Assembly: GCF_004360155.1 (NCBI RefSeq)
Contig: NZ_SAIS01000001.1
Coordinates: 62,001 to 126,000 of the forward strand
Direction of reading: 5' to 3'
Source: Paraglaciecola marina
GTDB lineage: Bacteria; Pseudomonadota; Gammaproteobacteria; Enterobacterales; Alteromonadaceae
DNA length: 64,000 bases
Within the stretch, counting starts at the first letter, position 1, and each line of letters opens with the position of its first letter. Shown piece by piece: positions 17,893 to 28,315 of this stretch. Position numbers and translations under genes: made by a program. The notes under the pieces were generated by a model. The model did not search any database. It had not been told where the DNA came from and worked only from the letters and a program-made list of their open reading frames with translations.

Positions 17893-19548
17893 GTGGAAAA
17901 AATTTGGTTAAATAATTATGACTCTGACATTTCTAAAGAAATAGATGCAGATAAGTATCCATCTCTTGTGGATGTGTTTGAGCAGTCAACTGCGACGTAT
18001 GCTAATACCGTTAGCTATATTAATATGGGCAAGAGTATTACCTTTGCTGAGCTCGATCAGCTATCTAAAGATTTTGCAGCCTATTTGCAAAGCATTGGCC
18101 TCAAGAAAGGCGATGCAGTAGCTATTATGATGCCTAACTTATTGCAATACCCAGTGGCACTATTCGGTGTTTTAAGGGCGGGTATGACAGTGGTGAACGT
18201 TAACCCTTTGTATACAGCGAGAGAGTTACAACATCAATTAAACGACTCTAATTCTAAAGCTATTGTTATTGTAGAAAATTTTGCATGCACTTTAAGTGAA
18301 GTGATTGCTGATACAGCAATTGAGAAAGTGCTGTTAACGTCAATTGGAGATATGTTGCCTACCGTTAAAAAATGGGCTGTAAATTTCGCTATTAAATACG
18401 TTAAAAAAATGGTGCCTAGTTACAACTTACCAGAAGCAAAACCATTTTTAAAGGCTCTAAATATCGGTGCATCTGAAACCTATACACGACCAACCATAAC
18501 TGGCAAAGACTTGGCCTTTTTACAATATACAGGTGGAACGACTGGGGTATCAAAAGGCGCGATGTTAACCCATAGAAACGCTGTGGCTAATTTAGAACAG
18601 GTAGCCAGTATATTAGCGCCTGTTGTTGTGCCTGGTAAAGAAAACGTTGTGACGGCATTGCCTCTTTATCATATCTTTGCACTGCAAGCGAATTGCTTAG
18701 CTTTCATAAAATTTGGTTGTCCAAATCTATTAATTACTAACCCAAGAGATATGCCTGCGTTTGTAAAGGCATTGAGTAAATATCCATTTACGATAATAAC
18801 AGGCGTTAATACATTATTTAATGGCCTGCTTAACACTGCGGGTTTTTCTGATATTGATTTTACCAATGTCAAAATATCTTTAGCGGGTGGTGCAGCAGTA
18901 CAAAAATCTGTAGCCGAGCGCTGGAAAGCCACAACAGGACACGTGTTATTAGAAGGTTATGGGCTCACCGAATGTTCCCCTGTGGTGACTGTTAATCACC
19001 CATCCTTAAAAATTTATAAAGGCTCTATAGGCATGCCTGTGCCATCCACAGATATTAAACTTGTGGATGATGACGGTATTGAAGTTGCCCTTGGTGAGTC
19101 TGGTGAGATGTTAGTGAAAGGCCCTCAAGTTATGTCAGGGTATTTGAATCGTGAAGAGGCCACGAATGACATTATAAAAGATGGTTGGCTTGCCACAGGT
19201 GATATAGCAAGATGCGATGAAGATGGCTTTTTCTATATTGTCGATCGTAAAAAAGATATGATTTTGGTTTCAGGTTTTAACGTGTACCCGAATGAAATTG
19301 AAGATGTGACTGCAATGCACCCAGACATAATAGAAGCCGCAGCTGTAGGTGTGCCCCATGAAAACTCTGGAGAAATCGTAAAAGTTTATGTTGTGAGTGA
19401 AAACGAAGCGTTAACAGAAGATGATGTGATAAAACATTGCCGTGAACACCTAACTGGGTACAAAGTTCCTAAAAAAGTTGAGTTTAGAAACGAGCTTCCT
19501 AAAAGTAATGTTGGTAAGATACTCCGTAGAGAGTTAAGAGATGAATAA
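17893..19548 (+). CDS. fadD: Long-chain fatty acid-CoA ligase
   Basis: A 551-residue ANL-superfamily enzyme that activates imported long-chain fatty acids to acyl-CoA with ATP at the inner membrane. The start [31 protein letters not shown] parallels E. coli FadD closely. The P-loop [12 protein letters not shown] is near residue 212, [13 protein letters not shown] and [15 protein letters not shown] are the adenylation motifs, and [11 protein letters not shown] carries the C-terminal catalytic Lys. It starts at GTG behind GGAGG. A FadR-like operator precedes it and a strong terminator follows. Confidence 0.93.
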   Translation: MEKIWLNNYDSDISKEIDADKYPSLVDVFEQSTATYANTVSYINMGKSITFAELDQLSKDFAAYLQSIGLKKGDAVAIMMPNLLQYPVALFGVLRAGMTVVNVNPLYTARELQHQLNDSNSKAIVIVENFACTLSEVIADTAIEKVLLTSIGDMLPTVKKWAVNFAIKYVKKMVPSYNLPEAKPFLKALNIGASETYTRPTITGKDLAFLQYTGGTTGVSKGAMLTHRNAVANLEQVASILAPVVVPGKENVVTALPLYHIFALQANCLAFIKFGCPNLLITNPRDMPAFVKALSKYPFTIITGVNTLFNGLLNTAGFSDIDFTNVKISLAGGAAVQKSVAERWKATTGHVLLEGYGLTECSPVVTVNHPSLKIYKGSIGMPVPSTDIKLVDDDGIEVALGESGEMLVKGPQVMSGYLNREEATNDIIKDGWLATGDIARCDEDGFFYIVDRKKDMILVSGFNVYPNEIEDVTAMHPDIIEAAAVGVPHENSGEIVKVYVVSENEALTEDDVIKHCREHLTGYKVPKKVEFRNELPKSNVGKILRRELRDE

Positions 19549-19573
19549 AGCCTAGTTAAACTAGTTTAAATTT

Positions 19574-19609
19574 CAGATAAAAAACCGGCTTTAGCCGGTT
19601 TTTTATCTG
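19574..19609 (+). terminator. Terminator after fadD
   Basis: A 17-bp perfect inverted repeat (CAGATAAAAAACCGGCT) with a TT loop. The AGCCGGTTTTTT arm supplies the T-tract, and the A-tract on the other side would make it work in both directions. Confidence 0.9.
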
Positions 19610-19632
19610 TTACCAGCCGATTTTGGACCCCC

Positions 19633-20799
19633 ATGCAATATACTTTTATAACAGACACTCAGGCATTAAATGATTTTTGCCTGCAAGCGAGCAAAGAGCA
19701 AGCCATTGCTGTAGATACTGAGTTCGTTAGAACCCGTACTCTGTACCCCAAACTTGGCTTGATTCAAATATATGATGGCAAGCAATTAGTTTTGGTTGAC
19801 CCACTCAGTATTGATGATTTTTCAAGTTTACAATCATTGTTGACTAACCCAAAGGTCGTTAAGGTTTTACACTCATGCTCCGAAGATTTAGAAGCATTTT
19901 GGCACGCTTTAAAAGTGGTTCCAGCGCCAATTTTTGATAGTCAGTTTGCAGCGAGCATTGTGGGTATGGGTCCTGCATTAGGTTATGCAAAATTAGTTGA
20001 GATGATGCTAGGGGTAGTGGTTGATAAAGGTGAGTCCAGAACAGATTGGATCGCTCGCCCACTAAGTGAACAGCAATGTGTATATGCTGCCAATGATGTG
20101 TTGTATTTATTCCAACTATATCCAGAATTAAAAGCCAAAGTGGAGCAACAACAAAAGTTGCCATGGGTTTATGCAGAAATTGAACAGTTAGCCCGTAAAA
20201 AACAATCAGAGTTACCATTAGATGCAGTGTATTTGACGGTTAAAAATAACTGGAAATTGTCAGGCAAACCCTTGCTTACCTTGAAACACTTAGCAGCGTG
20301 GCGCACAAAAACTGCCAGAGAAAGAGATTTAGCGTTGAATTTTGTGGTACGTGAAGAAAATTTAATAGAAATAGCTAGGCGTCAACCTATCACCAAAAAT
20401 GATCTCAGGGGAATACAAGGTATGAACCCCCATGAAATAAGAATTCATGGGCAAACTCTGCTTGCTATCGTCTCTGAATGTGATGTAGTTGACCCTGCCT
20501 CTTATCCAGCAAATATTGAAAGAATAAACTTATTTCCAGAATATAAAAATACACACGCTCGAGTTAAAAAAATATGCGAGCAAGTCGCTACAGAACTTGA
20601 GGTGCCTATAGAGTTAATGGGGTCAAAAAAACAATTAAACCAATTATTTAAATGGTGTTGGTTAAACTTTGATGAAACCAAAGCGTTAGGGTTAATGCCC
20701 GATTTATTAAGTGGTTGGCGCAAAAAATATTTAATTCCAGAACTTCTTAAAGTAGATAATTTAAAGACTGCTATAAGCCAAATTGAGGAAGCTGAATAA
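19633..20799 (+). CDS. rnd: Ribonuclease D
   Basis: A 388-residue 3'-5' exoribonuclease of the DEDD family that trims tRNA and small RNA 3' ends. Residues 28-30 of AVDTEFVRT give the first D and E. VLHSCSEDLEAF carries the second D, and DWIARPLSEQQCVYAANDVLYL the last Y/D pair. HRDC-type helical domains follow (about 210-290 and 300-385). It starts 23 bp after the fadD terminator and its stop shares one base with the ycgL start. Confidence 0.93.
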   Translation: MQYTFITDTQALNDFCLQASKEQAIAVDTEFVRTRTLYPKLGLIQIYDGKQLVLVDPLSIDDFSSLQSLLTNPKVVKVLHSCSEDLEAFWHALKVVPAPIFDSQFAASIVGMGPALGYAKLVEMMLGVVVDKGESRTDWIARPLSEQQCVYAANDVLYLFQLYPELKAKVEQQQKLPWVYAEIEQLARKKQSELPLDAVYLTVKNNWKLSGKPLLTLKHLAAWRTKTARERDLALNFVVREENLIEIARRQPITKNDLRGIQGMNPHEIRIHGQTLLAIVSECDVVDPASYPANIERINLFPEYKNTHARVKKICEQVATELEVPIELMGSKKQLNQLFKWCWLNFDETKALGLMPDLLSGWRKKYLIPELLKVDNLKTAISQIEEAE

Positions 20800-21074
20800 T
20801 GTTATGTGCAGTGTACAAAAGCAGTAAAAAGCAGGAGACATATCTATATGTACCCGGAAGAGACGATTTTTCTAAGGTACCTGATGCCTTAATGAAAACC
20901 TTTGGAACGCCTGTGTTTTTAATGATTATGCCTTTAAAAAAAGACCGTCCTTTAGCTCAAGTTGATATTAAAAAATTACGTAGTGAGTTGACAGTTAAAG
21001 GCTACTATTTACAGCTTCCCCCACCATCAGAAAATCTATTAAAAGCGCATTTAGCACAAAATACAGCAAATTAA
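20799..21074 (+). CDS. ycgL: YcgL family protein
   Basis: A 91-residue protein with the YcgL domain: MLCAVYKSSKKQETYLYVP at the start, FGTPVFLMIMPLKKDRPL in the middle and GYYLQLPPP near residue 68. The function of the family is not established. TAATG overlap with rnd indicates coupled translation; rnd-ycgL adjacency is common in related bacteria. Confidence 0.92.
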   Translation: MLCAVYKSSKKQETYLYVPGRDDFSKVPDALMKTFGTPVFLMIMPLKKDRPLAQVDIKKLRSELTVKGYYLQLPPPSENLLKAHLAQNTAN

Positions 21075-21086
21075 AGGAAGGGCTAT

Positions 21087-22082
21087 ATGTTAACGAATAG
21101 AGTTATATACAAACATGCCACTGTATTACTTAGTTTGTTGCTAGTAATGTTTAGTGGTAATAGTTACGCAAAGAAAAGTTTTGAATTATACGTCCAAGAA
21201 TTGAAGCAAGAAGCGGTATTAAAAGGTCATGATCCTGTTTTCGTTGATACTGCATTTTCAGCAGTTAGCTATAGAAAATCGGCAGTTAAGGCTGATAAAA
21301 ACCAACCTGAGACGAAGATTACCTTAGATACCTATCTTGCAACCAGAGTGCCCGATTGGAAAGTTAAACAAGCAGTGCAACTGTTGGCTGAAAATGAGCA
21401 GGTGCTAGATATTATTGAGCAGCGATATGGTGTACAGAAACGTTTCATTGTTGCCCTTTGGGGAAATGAAAGTAACTTTGGAAAGTATATGGGGGAGCAC
21501 CCAGTACTGAATTCATTGACAACTTTGGCATACGATGGTCGAAGAGAAGACTTTTTTAAAAAGCAAATATTTGCAGCGTTAATCATAGCCGAGCAAGGAC
21601 ATATTAAGTTAGAAGAGTTTGTGGGGTCGTGGGCTGGAGCGATGGGACAGACACAGTTTATGCCAAGTTCTTTTTTAAACTATGCCGTTGATTTTGACGG
21701 TGATGGTAAAAAAGATATTTGGTCTAATAAAGCAGATGTATTTGCTTCAATCGCCAATTACTTAAAATCAGAAGGCTGGAGCCAGCAGTTAACTTGGGGG
21801 CGACAGGTTAAATTACCCACAAACATTGATGGTGATACTATTGGCCTATCACGCCAAAAAATGCAAACTTTAGAACAATGGGCCGCATTAGGGGTGACTC
21901 GACATAATGGCAAGGTACTTCCAAATGCTGCTATTAAGGCTTCTTTAATCGCTCCTGATGGCATTCAGGGTAGGGTATATTTAGTATATGAAAATTTTCA
22001 CACCTTAATGAAATGGAACCGTTCTAGTTATTTTGGTGTGTCGGTGAGTTACCTTTCAGAAAGAATAAAAAAAGGTTTTTAG
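21087..22082 (+). CDS. Lytic murein transglycosylase (MltB family)
   Basis: A 331-residue periplasmic enzyme that cleaves peptidoglycan to 1,6-anhydromuramyl products. A signal peptide covers about residues 1-28 (ending GNSYA-KK) without a lipobox cysteine. So it is a soluble or loosely bound member of the MltB_2 subgroup, not MltB itself. The catalytic Glu128 sits in ALWGNESNFGKYMG, and SWAGAMGQTQFMPSSFLNYAVDFDGDGKKDIW follows, as in the family. There is no C-terminal peptidoglycan-binding domain at this length. It is 12 bp downstream of ycgL. Confidence 0.9.
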   Translation: MLTNRVIYKHATVLLSLLLVMFSGNSYAKKSFELYVQELKQEAVLKGHDPVFVDTAFSAVSYRKSAVKADKNQPETKITLDTYLATRVPDWKVKQAVQLLAENEQVLDIIEQRYGVQKRFIVALWGNESNFGKYMGEHPVLNSLTTLAYDGRREDFFKKQIFAALIIAEQGHIKLEEFVGSWAGAMGQTQFMPSSFLNYAVDFDGDGKKDIWSNKADVFASIANYLKSEGWSQQLTWGRQVKLPTNIDGDTIGLSRQKMQTLEQWAALGVTRHNGKVLPNAAIKASLIAPDGIQGRVYLVYENFHTLMKWNRSSYFGVSVSYLSERIKKGF

Positions 22083-22086
22083 GTTC

Positions 22087-22752
22087 ATGAATCACTATAA
22101 ACACATTGGTAACGACGGCAAAGTTATACCTTTACCGGTTGGTAAAGTGGTGTGTGTGGGGAGAAATTACCTGAAGCACATACAAGAATTGAATAATGAA
22201 GTACCAAGTGAGCCTTTATTATTCATGAAACCTGCAACTGCATTGTGTCCGCTGCATCAACCTATCGTCATCCCCAAAGATAAAGGCCCTTGTCATAATG
22301 AACTAGAAGTGGCTGTGCTGATAAAAGAGACTCTTACCCAAGCCTCAATTAAAGATGCAAAGGAAGCAATCTGGGGCCTAGGCTTAGGGTTAGATTTAAC
22401 ATTAAGAGATGTGCAAAGTAAATTAAAAGCCAAAGGTCAGCCTTGGGAGCGAGCTAAGGCATTTGATCATAGCTGCCCAGTATCTCAGTTCATCGAAAAG
22501 CAACATGTACTTGATTATACCAATTTAAGTTTTAGTTTAATGGTAGATGGAGATATCAGGCAGCAAGGAAATACTCAACACATGATGTACTCAATACTTG
22601 AGCTAATAGTAGAAATATCCAACCATTTTACTTTAGTCGCAGGGGATATTGTGATGACAGGCACCCCTGAAGGTGTTGGTCCTTTGTTTGTTGAAGACCA
22701 CATAGAAGTAACCTTAGATAACCACTTTGCTGTAAGGACTTTCGTTGTTTAA
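22087..22752 (+). CDS. ycgM: Fumarylacetoacetate hydrolase family protein (YcgM-like)
   Basis: A 221-residue FAH-fold protein. It has VGRNYLKHIQELNNEVP, the metal-binding HNELEVAVLI, GLGLGLDLTLRDVQ, ERAKAFDHSCPVS and the C-terminal GDIVMTGTPEGVGPL, all typical of the acylpyruvase/oxaloacetate-decarboxylase group. These enzymes cleave or decarboxylate small acylpyruvates with Mg2+. It follows the transglycosylase by 4 bp and is in the conserved ycgL-ycgM-ycgN neighbourhood. Confidence 0.9.
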   Translation: MNHYKHIGNDGKVIPLPVGKVVCVGRNYLKHIQELNNEVPSEPLLFMKPATALCPLHQPIVIPKDKGPCHNELEVAVLIKETLTQASIKDAKEAIWGLGLGLDLTLRDVQSKLKAKGQPWERAKAFDHSCPVSQFIEKQHVLDYTNLSFSLMVDGDIRQQGNTQHMMYSILELIVEISNHFTLVAGDIVMTGTPEGVGPLFVEDHIEVTLDNHFAVRTFVV

Positions 22753-22754
22753 AG

Positions 22755-23144
22755 ATGTCATTTACTCTCAATTATACCTTAGATGCAGCTAATAGAATTT
22801 TAATATGTGAAGTACAGGGGCAAGTTACCACTCCTTGTAGTTTGGTACAGATATTCAAAACTACCGTTAAAATGGCTGGTAAACACCAAATTAAGAATGT
22901 TGTACATGACGTAACAGAGTCTATTATTCAATGCTCTAATCTTGAAATGGGGAAGTTTGTCATGGAAGTAAAAGAGCAGGGTTGGATCGCAGATTTGAAG
23001 ATTGCGCAAATTGTAGAGGTGAATCAAGGTCGTCATAGCATGCTTCATAGATTGGCTAATAGATTCGATTTACCAATTAAAAACTTTACTTCCCGAAGTG
23101 AAGCTATGTTGTGGTTACTCTTTAATAAACAACATTTAAATTAA
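22755..23144 (+). CDS. Small protein, possibly STAS/SpoIIAA-like
   Basis: A 129-residue cytoplasmic protein, 2 bp after ycgM. The alternation of strands and helices (FTLNYTLDAANRILICEVQG, then VVHDVTE, then a helix containing KIAQIV and NRFDLPIKNFTSRSEAMLWL at the end) recalls the SpoIIAA/STAS-like fold, and the last segment is the usual SRSEAMAWL-type ending of that family. I do not recognise a named member. Position between ycgM and ycgN is unexplained. Confidence 0.65.
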   Translation: MSFTLNYTLDAANRILICEVQGQVTTPCSLVQIFKTTVKMAGKHQIKNVVHDVTESIIQCSNLEMGKFVMEVKEQGWIADLKIAQIVEVNQGRHSMLHRLANRFDLPIKNFTSRSEAMLWLLFNKQHLN

Positions 23145-23169
23145 CATTTGGAATATTTTAAAATTTACT

Positions 23170-23661
23170 ATGAATAAATATTGGGAAGAGAAACTCCTAA
23201 CAGATATGACAACGAGTGAGTGGGAGGGGATCTGTGATGGTTGCGCTAAGTGTTGCTTACATAAGTTTATTGACGATGAAGAAGCAAAAGAGGTAGCTAC
23301 AACTGATCATATAAACCCTAATGAAGAAATTCATTATACCAATATTGCCTGTGGTTTATTAAATACAAAAAGTTGCGCCTGTACTAAGTATTCGGAGCGA
23401 ACTAAGTTGGTGCCAGAGTGTGTAAAGCTCACTAAAGACAACCTTCAAGATATCTTTTTTATGCCTCCAAGCTGCAGTTATAGAAGATTACATGAGGGCC
23501 GAGGTTTACCAAGTTGGCATCCTTTACTACATAAAGGTAAAAAGTCAGCTATGCACAAGGCTGGTATGTCCGTAAGAGGTAAAACCATTGCCGACCATGA
23601 TGTAGATTTAGAAAAGTTTGAAGATTATATTGCCATGTGGCCGTTGGAGGATCTTGATTAA
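23170..23661 (+). CDS. ycgN: YcgN family cysteine-cluster protein
   Basis: A 163-residue protein matching the UPF0260/YcgN family: WEGICDGCAKCCLHKF at 18-33 (CxxCxxCC), NIACGLLNTKSCACTKYSER, VPECVKLT, MPPSCSYRRLHEGRGLPSWHPLL. Ten or so conserved cysteines suggest metal or cluster binding. It carries a longer insert after the first cluster than E. coli YcgN (EEAKEVATTDHINPNEEIH). Function unknown; last gene of the rightward run. Confidence 0.92.
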   Translation: MNKYWEEKLLTDMTTSEWEGICDGCAKCCLHKFIDDEEAKEVATTDHINPNEEIHYTNIACGLLNTKSCACTKYSERTKLVPECVKLTKDNLQDIFFMPPSCSYRRLHEGRGLPSWHPLLHKGKKSAMHKAGMSVRGKTIADHDVDLEKFEDYIAMWPLEDLD

Positions 23662-23686
23662 CACATCAGTTCAATTTGGAAATTGG

Positions 23687-23724
23687 TAATAGCGGCTTAT
23701 CTAAAGTTATATAAACCGCTATTA
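23687..23724. terminator. Hairpin between convergent ycgN and dsbB
   Basis: TAATAGCGG pairs with CCGCTATTA, extended inward by TTAT/ATAA, between two converging genes. T-tracts are short, so efficiency is uncertain. Confidence 0.5.
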
Positions 23725-23732
23725 GACTAGTT

Positions 23733-24251
23733 TTAGAAGCTTCTACTGACAAATAATCGATTGAATAACATGATTGCCCATATCACAGTATATATAGTAA
23801 AGATCACTATCATCCACTGGGGCATGCTCATATCAAATAACGCCCAATCAATATCACCACAGTCTCCAGTTGCCCCAAAGATATTAGGTAACCATTGATG
23901 AAGTGGTGCCCAGGTTGGAAAGTTAGGCACAATTTCACAGGTTGCAAAAAATGGGTTGGTAGCAGTTTGAATATCAACATGTTCCATGGCTAGCCGTAGT
24001 CCCCAAATAGCGGCTACTCCCCAACCAACAAAGCCGATTGCTCTCGTTATGACATTATTCAATATCGTTGCAGGCAGTGCAGAAAAAAGCACACCAAACA
24101 CTGCTGTGCGTTGGTAAATACACATGATGCAGGGTTGTAAGTCCATACGATGTTGAAAATACAAGGCTACAACCTCTAAACCTAGAGCTGTCAGAAACAA
24201 TAGCCCCCAAGACAATCTGGAGGCTGTAAAAGTTGAAAGTGCTAAAAACAT
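23733..24251 (-). CDS. dsbB: Disulfide bond formation protein B
   Basis: Inner-membrane protein of 172 residues with four transmembrane helices that reoxidises periplasmic DsbA using quinone. The first periplasmic pair is Cys41-Cys44 in LQPCIMCIYQRT and the second is Cys105 and Cys131 (FFATCEI and GDCGD), all four catalytic cysteines. The gene follows nhaB by 32 bp on the minus strand, the same order as in enteric bacteria. Confidence 0.94.
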   Translation of the reverse strand: MFLALSTFTASRLSWGLLFLTALGLEVVALYFQHRMDLQPCIMCIYQRTAVFGVLFSALPATILNNVITRAIGFVGWGVAAIWGLRLAMEHVDIQTATNPFFATCEIVPNFPTWAPLHQWLPNIFGATGDCGDIDWALFDMSMPQWMIVIFTIYTVIWAIMLFNRLFVSRSF

Positions 24252-24283
24252 CTGTAGTACTTTTTTGACAATTTCGCCATACC

Positions 24284-25867
24284 TTAATGAGTCGCCGGAG
24301 CTACTTCAGATATTGCGCCGCTATGGTGCTCAATCAAATTCATGTCGTACAACCAACTCGTAAGGTCATAAAGTCCAAAATAAGTAGCTGCAAGACCTGC
24401 TAAGGTTAATACTACTGTATAAGGCAATGCCATATAAACCATAGTGCCATAAGACAACCTAAGAAGAGGAGCAATGGCCGACGTCAACAAGAACAAGAAT
24501 GCAGCTTGGCCATTAGGCGTAGCAACACTTGGTAAATTAGTACCAGTGTTAATGGCAACTGCTAACATATCAAACTGGTCTCTAGTAATAGTGCCATTGT
24601 TTAGCGCTGCTGTTACTTCAGTTATATACACAGAACCTACAAAAACATTGTCACTTACCATAGATAACAGACCGTTGGCTAAATAAAACATAACCAGCTG
24701 TGTTTTACCTTCAAAGGTAAGTACCCAATTGATTACTGGGCTAAATAGGCCTTGATCAATGATAACTGCTACCACACCAAAAAATACACAGAGTAGGGCG
24801 GTAAAAGGCAATGCTTCTTCAAAGGCCTCACCAATCGAGTGTTCATCTATTATACCGCTCATTGATGTAGCTAAAACGATAATTGATAGTCCAATCAGGC
24901 CCACAGCCGCTAAGTGACCTGCTAGGCCAATAACTAACCAAATTATAATTAATCCTTGAACGGCTAATCTTGCTTTGTCTTGGGTAGTTAAGTGCTCTTG
25001 AGTGTGCTTATCGTAGTCAGTTAATATGGTTCTAACTACAGGTGGTAATTGAGCCCCGTAGCTGAATAGTTTAAATTTTTCTACAACAAAAGTAGTGGCT
25101 AGACCTGCAAAAAATACAGGGATGGTAATTGGAGACATGCGAATGAAAAACTCAACAAAGTCCCACCCTGCTTTTTCAGCAATGATTAGGTTTTGGGGCT
25201 CACCTACCATAGTCATTACACCACCTAATGCGGTACCTATACCAGCATGCATCATTAAGTTACGTAAAAACGCTCTAAAATCCTCTAAATCATTGCGATT
25301 GGGGTGAGGCACGCCATCATCATGAGAGTGGTCGTGGTCTGAGTGAAAATCTTTACCTGAGGCGACTTTATGATAAATAGAATAAAATCCCAAGCCAACA
25401 GTAATGATTACAGCAACCACGGTTAACGCATCTAAAAATGCTGAAAGTAGAGCTGAAGATGCCGCAAAAGCGATAGACAACGCTATTTTATTCTCAAGTT
25501 TGAGTAGTAATTTCGTGAATAATAGTAGTAACAGGCCCTTCATAAAGTAAATGCCTGCAACCATAAACACTAATAATAGTACCACCTCAATGTTGACGAC
25601 TATTTCGTGTTTCATATGTTCAGGGGTTGTCATACCAATAAACAGGGCTTCAATCAGTAAGAGTCCGCCCGGTTGTAATGGATAACATTTTAGCGCCATG
25701 GCTAAAGTAAAAATAAACTCCAGTACTAAGGCCCAACCTGCCACATAAGGATTTATGATAAACAAAATGGGATTAATAACGAGAAAGGCCACAATTGCTT
25801 GTTTGTACCAATTTGGGGCTTTCCCCAAAAAATTGGCGGCTACTGCTTTAGATATTGACATTTGCAT
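24284..25867 (-). CDS. nhaB: Na+/H+ antiporter NhaB
   Basis: A 527-residue polytopic inner-membrane sodium/proton antiporter used for salt and pH homeostasis. [42 protein letters not shown] and [18 protein letters not shown] are NhaB signatures; a His/Asp-rich cytoplasmic loop ([16 protein letters not shown]) lies near 176. I choose the ATG at 25867, with AAGGAA about ten bases upstream. It is divergent from fadR, as in E. coli. Confidence 0.94.
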   Translation of the reverse strand: MQMSISKAVAANFLGKAPNWYKQAIVAFLVINPILFIINPYVAGWALVLEFIFTLAMALKCYPLQPGGLLLIEALFIGMTTPEHMKHEIVVNIEVVLLLVFMVAGIYFMKGLLLLLFTKLLLKLENKIALSIAFAASSALLSAFLDALTVVAVIITVGLGFYSIYHKVASGKDFHSDHDHSHDDGVPHPNRNDLEDFRAFLRNLMMHAGIGTALGGVMTMVGEPQNLIIAEKAGWDFVEFFIRMSPITIPVFFAGLATTFVVEKFKLFSYGAQLPPVVRTILTDYDKHTQEHLTTQDKARLAVQGLIIIWLVIGLAGHLAAVGLIGLSIIVLATSMSGIIDEHSIGEAFEEALPFTALLCVFFGVVAVIIDQGLFSPVINWVLTFEGKTQLVMFYLANGLLSMVSDNVFVGSVYITEVTAALNNGTITRDQFDMLAVAINTGTNLPSVATPNGQAAFLFLLTSAIAPLLRLSYGTMVYMALPYTVVLTLAGLAATYFGLYDLTSWLYDMNLIEHHSGAISEVAPATH

Positions 25868-26093
25868 AAGCAAAAATTCCTTGCTGAATATTATAGTTTT
25901 CGAATCAACCAGAGTCAGAGTGTAACCAAAAAAACTGACAAAATCCTATACTTGATATGTAAATAGGTTAATTTTAACTGCTTTTTAACAATTGAGACTT
26001 AACATATTAAAGATTCATTGTTACCAACAATTATGATCTGGTACAATCAGTCTTGGAAAATTACAAAAACAATAATGAATAAGTGAGTTATTG

Positions 26094-26804
26094 ATGATCT
26101 ATAAAGCACAAAGCCCTGCAGGTTTCGCAGAAGAATATATTGTGGAATCTATTTGGAGTGGACGCTTTCCCCCCGGTACTATTCTTCCTGCTGAACGGGA
26201 GTTGTCTGAATTAATCGGTGTTACCAGAACAACGTTACGTGAAGTCTTGCAGCGTTTAGCTCGTGACGGTTGGTTAACCATACAACATGGTAAACCAACT
26301 AAAGTAAATAATTTTTGGGAGACCTCTGGGCTAAATATTTTAGAAACTTTAGCTCGATTAGATGAAGATGGAATATCTGAGTTGGTTGATCATTTACTCG
26401 CCGCAAGAACCAACTTAAGTGCTGTGTTTATACGTGGAGCAATTCGCCATAATCAAGAAAAATCTATTGAAATTGTTAAAAAAGGCCTTGAAATCAATGA
26501 CGATAGCCAGACCTTCGCAATAAAAGATTATCAAATTAATCATGATTTGGCTTTTGCTTCAGGAAATCCCGTTTATGTATTAATGATGAACGGTTTTAAA
26601 GGGCTATACGCCAGAATTGGTAGTTATTATTTCTCTAACCAGAAGTCTAGAGATTTAACCAGAGACTATTATCAGCAGTTATTAGAGTTGGCTGAAGCTA
26701 GGGACTACGAAAAGGTACAATTAGTGGTCCGTAATTATGGTATTGAAAGTGGCAAACTTTGGGGAGCTATGAGGGCAGACATGCCCAAAGGTCTAGTAGA
26801 TTAA
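26094..26804 (+). CDS. fadR: Fatty acid metabolism regulator FadR
   Basis: A 236-residue GntR-family regulator that binds long-chain acyl-CoA, represses beta-oxidation genes and activates unsaturated fatty acid synthesis genes in known species. The winged HTH (residues about 7-70, with [20 protein letters not shown] and [19 protein letters not shown]) is almost identical to the E. coli sequence. The acyl-CoA domain continues to [13 protein letters not shown] and [10 protein letters not shown]. The start is the ATG at 26094, three bases after a TTG. A FadR-like operator before fadD in this window is a likely target. Confidence 0.95.
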   Translation: MIYKAQSPAGFAEEYIVESIWSGRFPPGTILPAERELSELIGVTRTTLREVLQRLARDGWLTIQHGKPTKVNNFWETSGLNILETLARLDEDGISELVDHLLAARTNLSAVFIRGAIRHNQEKSIEIVKKGLEINDDSQTFAIKDYQINHDLAFASGNPVYVLMMNGFKGLYARIGSYYFSNQKSRDLTRDYYQQLLELAEARDYEKVQLVVRNYGIESGKLWGAMRADMPKGLVD

Positions 26805-27078
26805 TCTTTTTGTAAAGTGATTAAAAAATTACTTAACTCGCTTGCTTGGGCTTTGGTTTTTAATTCACAGCAGGATCGCTTAGTCTATTGCTCTTTTACA
26901 CTTAGTAATTCATGTTAACAAAAATTAAATCTTTGGTTTGCTCAGTAATTTACTAGCCCTTTTTACAAGAAGAGTGTAGGTATACCCGCAAACACAATTT
27001 TAGGATGGATAACTAATTCTGAAAACTGTATGTTTTACCTTAGTATCATTATTCGTATTTTTAAGAGAGGCATTTCAA

Positions 27079-28227
27079 ATGCTAGATTTTAGGTTAGCTT
27101 TTTTAATTTTGATTCTAGCAAGCTGTGCAGCACAACCCGATTTTTCTAGTAACAATATAACCCCTGCTTTAGATTGGAAAAGTGACGATTTTAAGTTAGT
27201 TAATGTTCCTTTGAAGGATGAAATTTTCTTCCTAAAAGATGACAAGAAACAGCAGTTCTTGTCTTATTACTATGCCCCTGAAAATCAAGATGTAGAAGGC
27301 CATATACGTCTTAGCAATTATTTAAGTGAGTTTATTAGTGGGTTTTCCTATAAGGGGGATACCTATAATGCGGACTTAGCATCAACTAAACATGCTGGTA
27401 ATTGTTTGTCTCTGGCTATTTTAACTAAGGCATATGCGTCATTGGTTGGTCTTAAAATTGAATACCGTCGTGTTAATTCTGCCCCTATTTATGCTCGGGA
27501 GGGGGGGCTGATAACCATTTCTTCTCATGTCCAAACTCATGTACATGCTCCTAGAAATAGTGACGTCAAGAAGGGCAGCTTTTATTTTGCAAAAACTATT
27601 ATCGATTATTTTCCATCTGCTAGGGGGATGGTAGGCGATGCAGTTAATTTTGCAGATTTCGTTTCTATGTATTACCAAAATTTAGCTGCGATTGAATTAG
27701 CCAATAAAGATTATGATAAAGCTTACTCACTATTGGCAGCTGCAATAGATATATCACCTGGCAATGTTGAAACATTAAATACATTGGCCGTTTTATACAA
27801 ACTATCAGGTAATACAACTAAAGCAGAATCGATTTATCAGTATGTGTTAAATCATACGCAAGGCTCGGTGAGTGCTTTAAGTAATTATGTAATCTTATTA
27901 AAACAATATGAGCGAAATGATGATGCTGTTTTATATACAAGTCGCTATCGAGATATTGAAGATGATAACCCTTATCGTTGGTACGATTTAGCCAATCAGG
28001 CCTATGGGCTTAAAAATTATCAAGGTGCTTTAGAATTATATAAAAAGTCGTCAAAAATGGCGCCTTACTTACATGAAAGTTTTTACGGTCAAGCCAAAGC
28101 GTATTTTCAATTAGGCAATATCCAAAAAGCCAAACTTGCAATGAAAAAGGCTGTACAACTGGCCTACACTCCAAAAGAAGAAAAACTATACTCGGCCAAG
28201 TTGCAGATATTAGGAGCAGCTAATTAG
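27079..28227 (+). CDS. Lipoprotein with transglutaminase-like and TPR domains
   Basis: A 382-residue predicted lipoprotein: signal MLDFRLAFLILILASC, lipobox LASC, Cys16. An N-terminal transglutaminase-like region has Cys109 in KHAGNCLSLAILTKAYASLVGL and histidines near 153-158 (SSHVQTHVHA), followed by YFPS. Four or so tetratricopeptide repeats follow (about 200-375: EVALNTLAVLY-like helices, YRWYDLANQAYGLKNYQGALELYKK). Transglutaminase-fold plus TPR proteins can be proteases or scaffolds; the true activity is unknown. AGAGAGG precedes the ATG. Stands alone between fadR and a hydrolase. Confidence 0.75.
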   Translation: MLDFRLAFLILILASCAAQPDFSSNNITPALDWKSDDFKLVNVPLKDEIFFLKDDKKQQFLSYYYAPENQDVEGHIRLSNYLSEFISGFSYKGDTYNADLASTKHAGNCLSLAILTKAYASLVGLKIEYRRVNSAPIYAREGGLITISSHVQTHVHAPRNSDVKKGSFYFAKTIIDYFPSARGMVGDAVNFADFVSMYYQNLAAIELANKDYDKAYSLLAAAIDISPGNVETLNTLAVLYKLSGNTTKAESIYQYVLNHTQGSVSALSNYVILLKQYERNDDAVLYTSRYRDIEDDNPYRWYDLANQAYGLKNYQGALELYKKSSKMAPYLHESFYGQAKAYFQLGNIQKAKLAMKKAVQLAYTPKEEKLYSAKLQILGAAN

Positions 28228-28315
28228 TTGTGGCATCTTAATTAATTTAACCAAGATAGACCCTATGGGAAGTGATTGAAAACCATTAGAGGTTCGTTTT
28301 AAAAACTCAACTATC

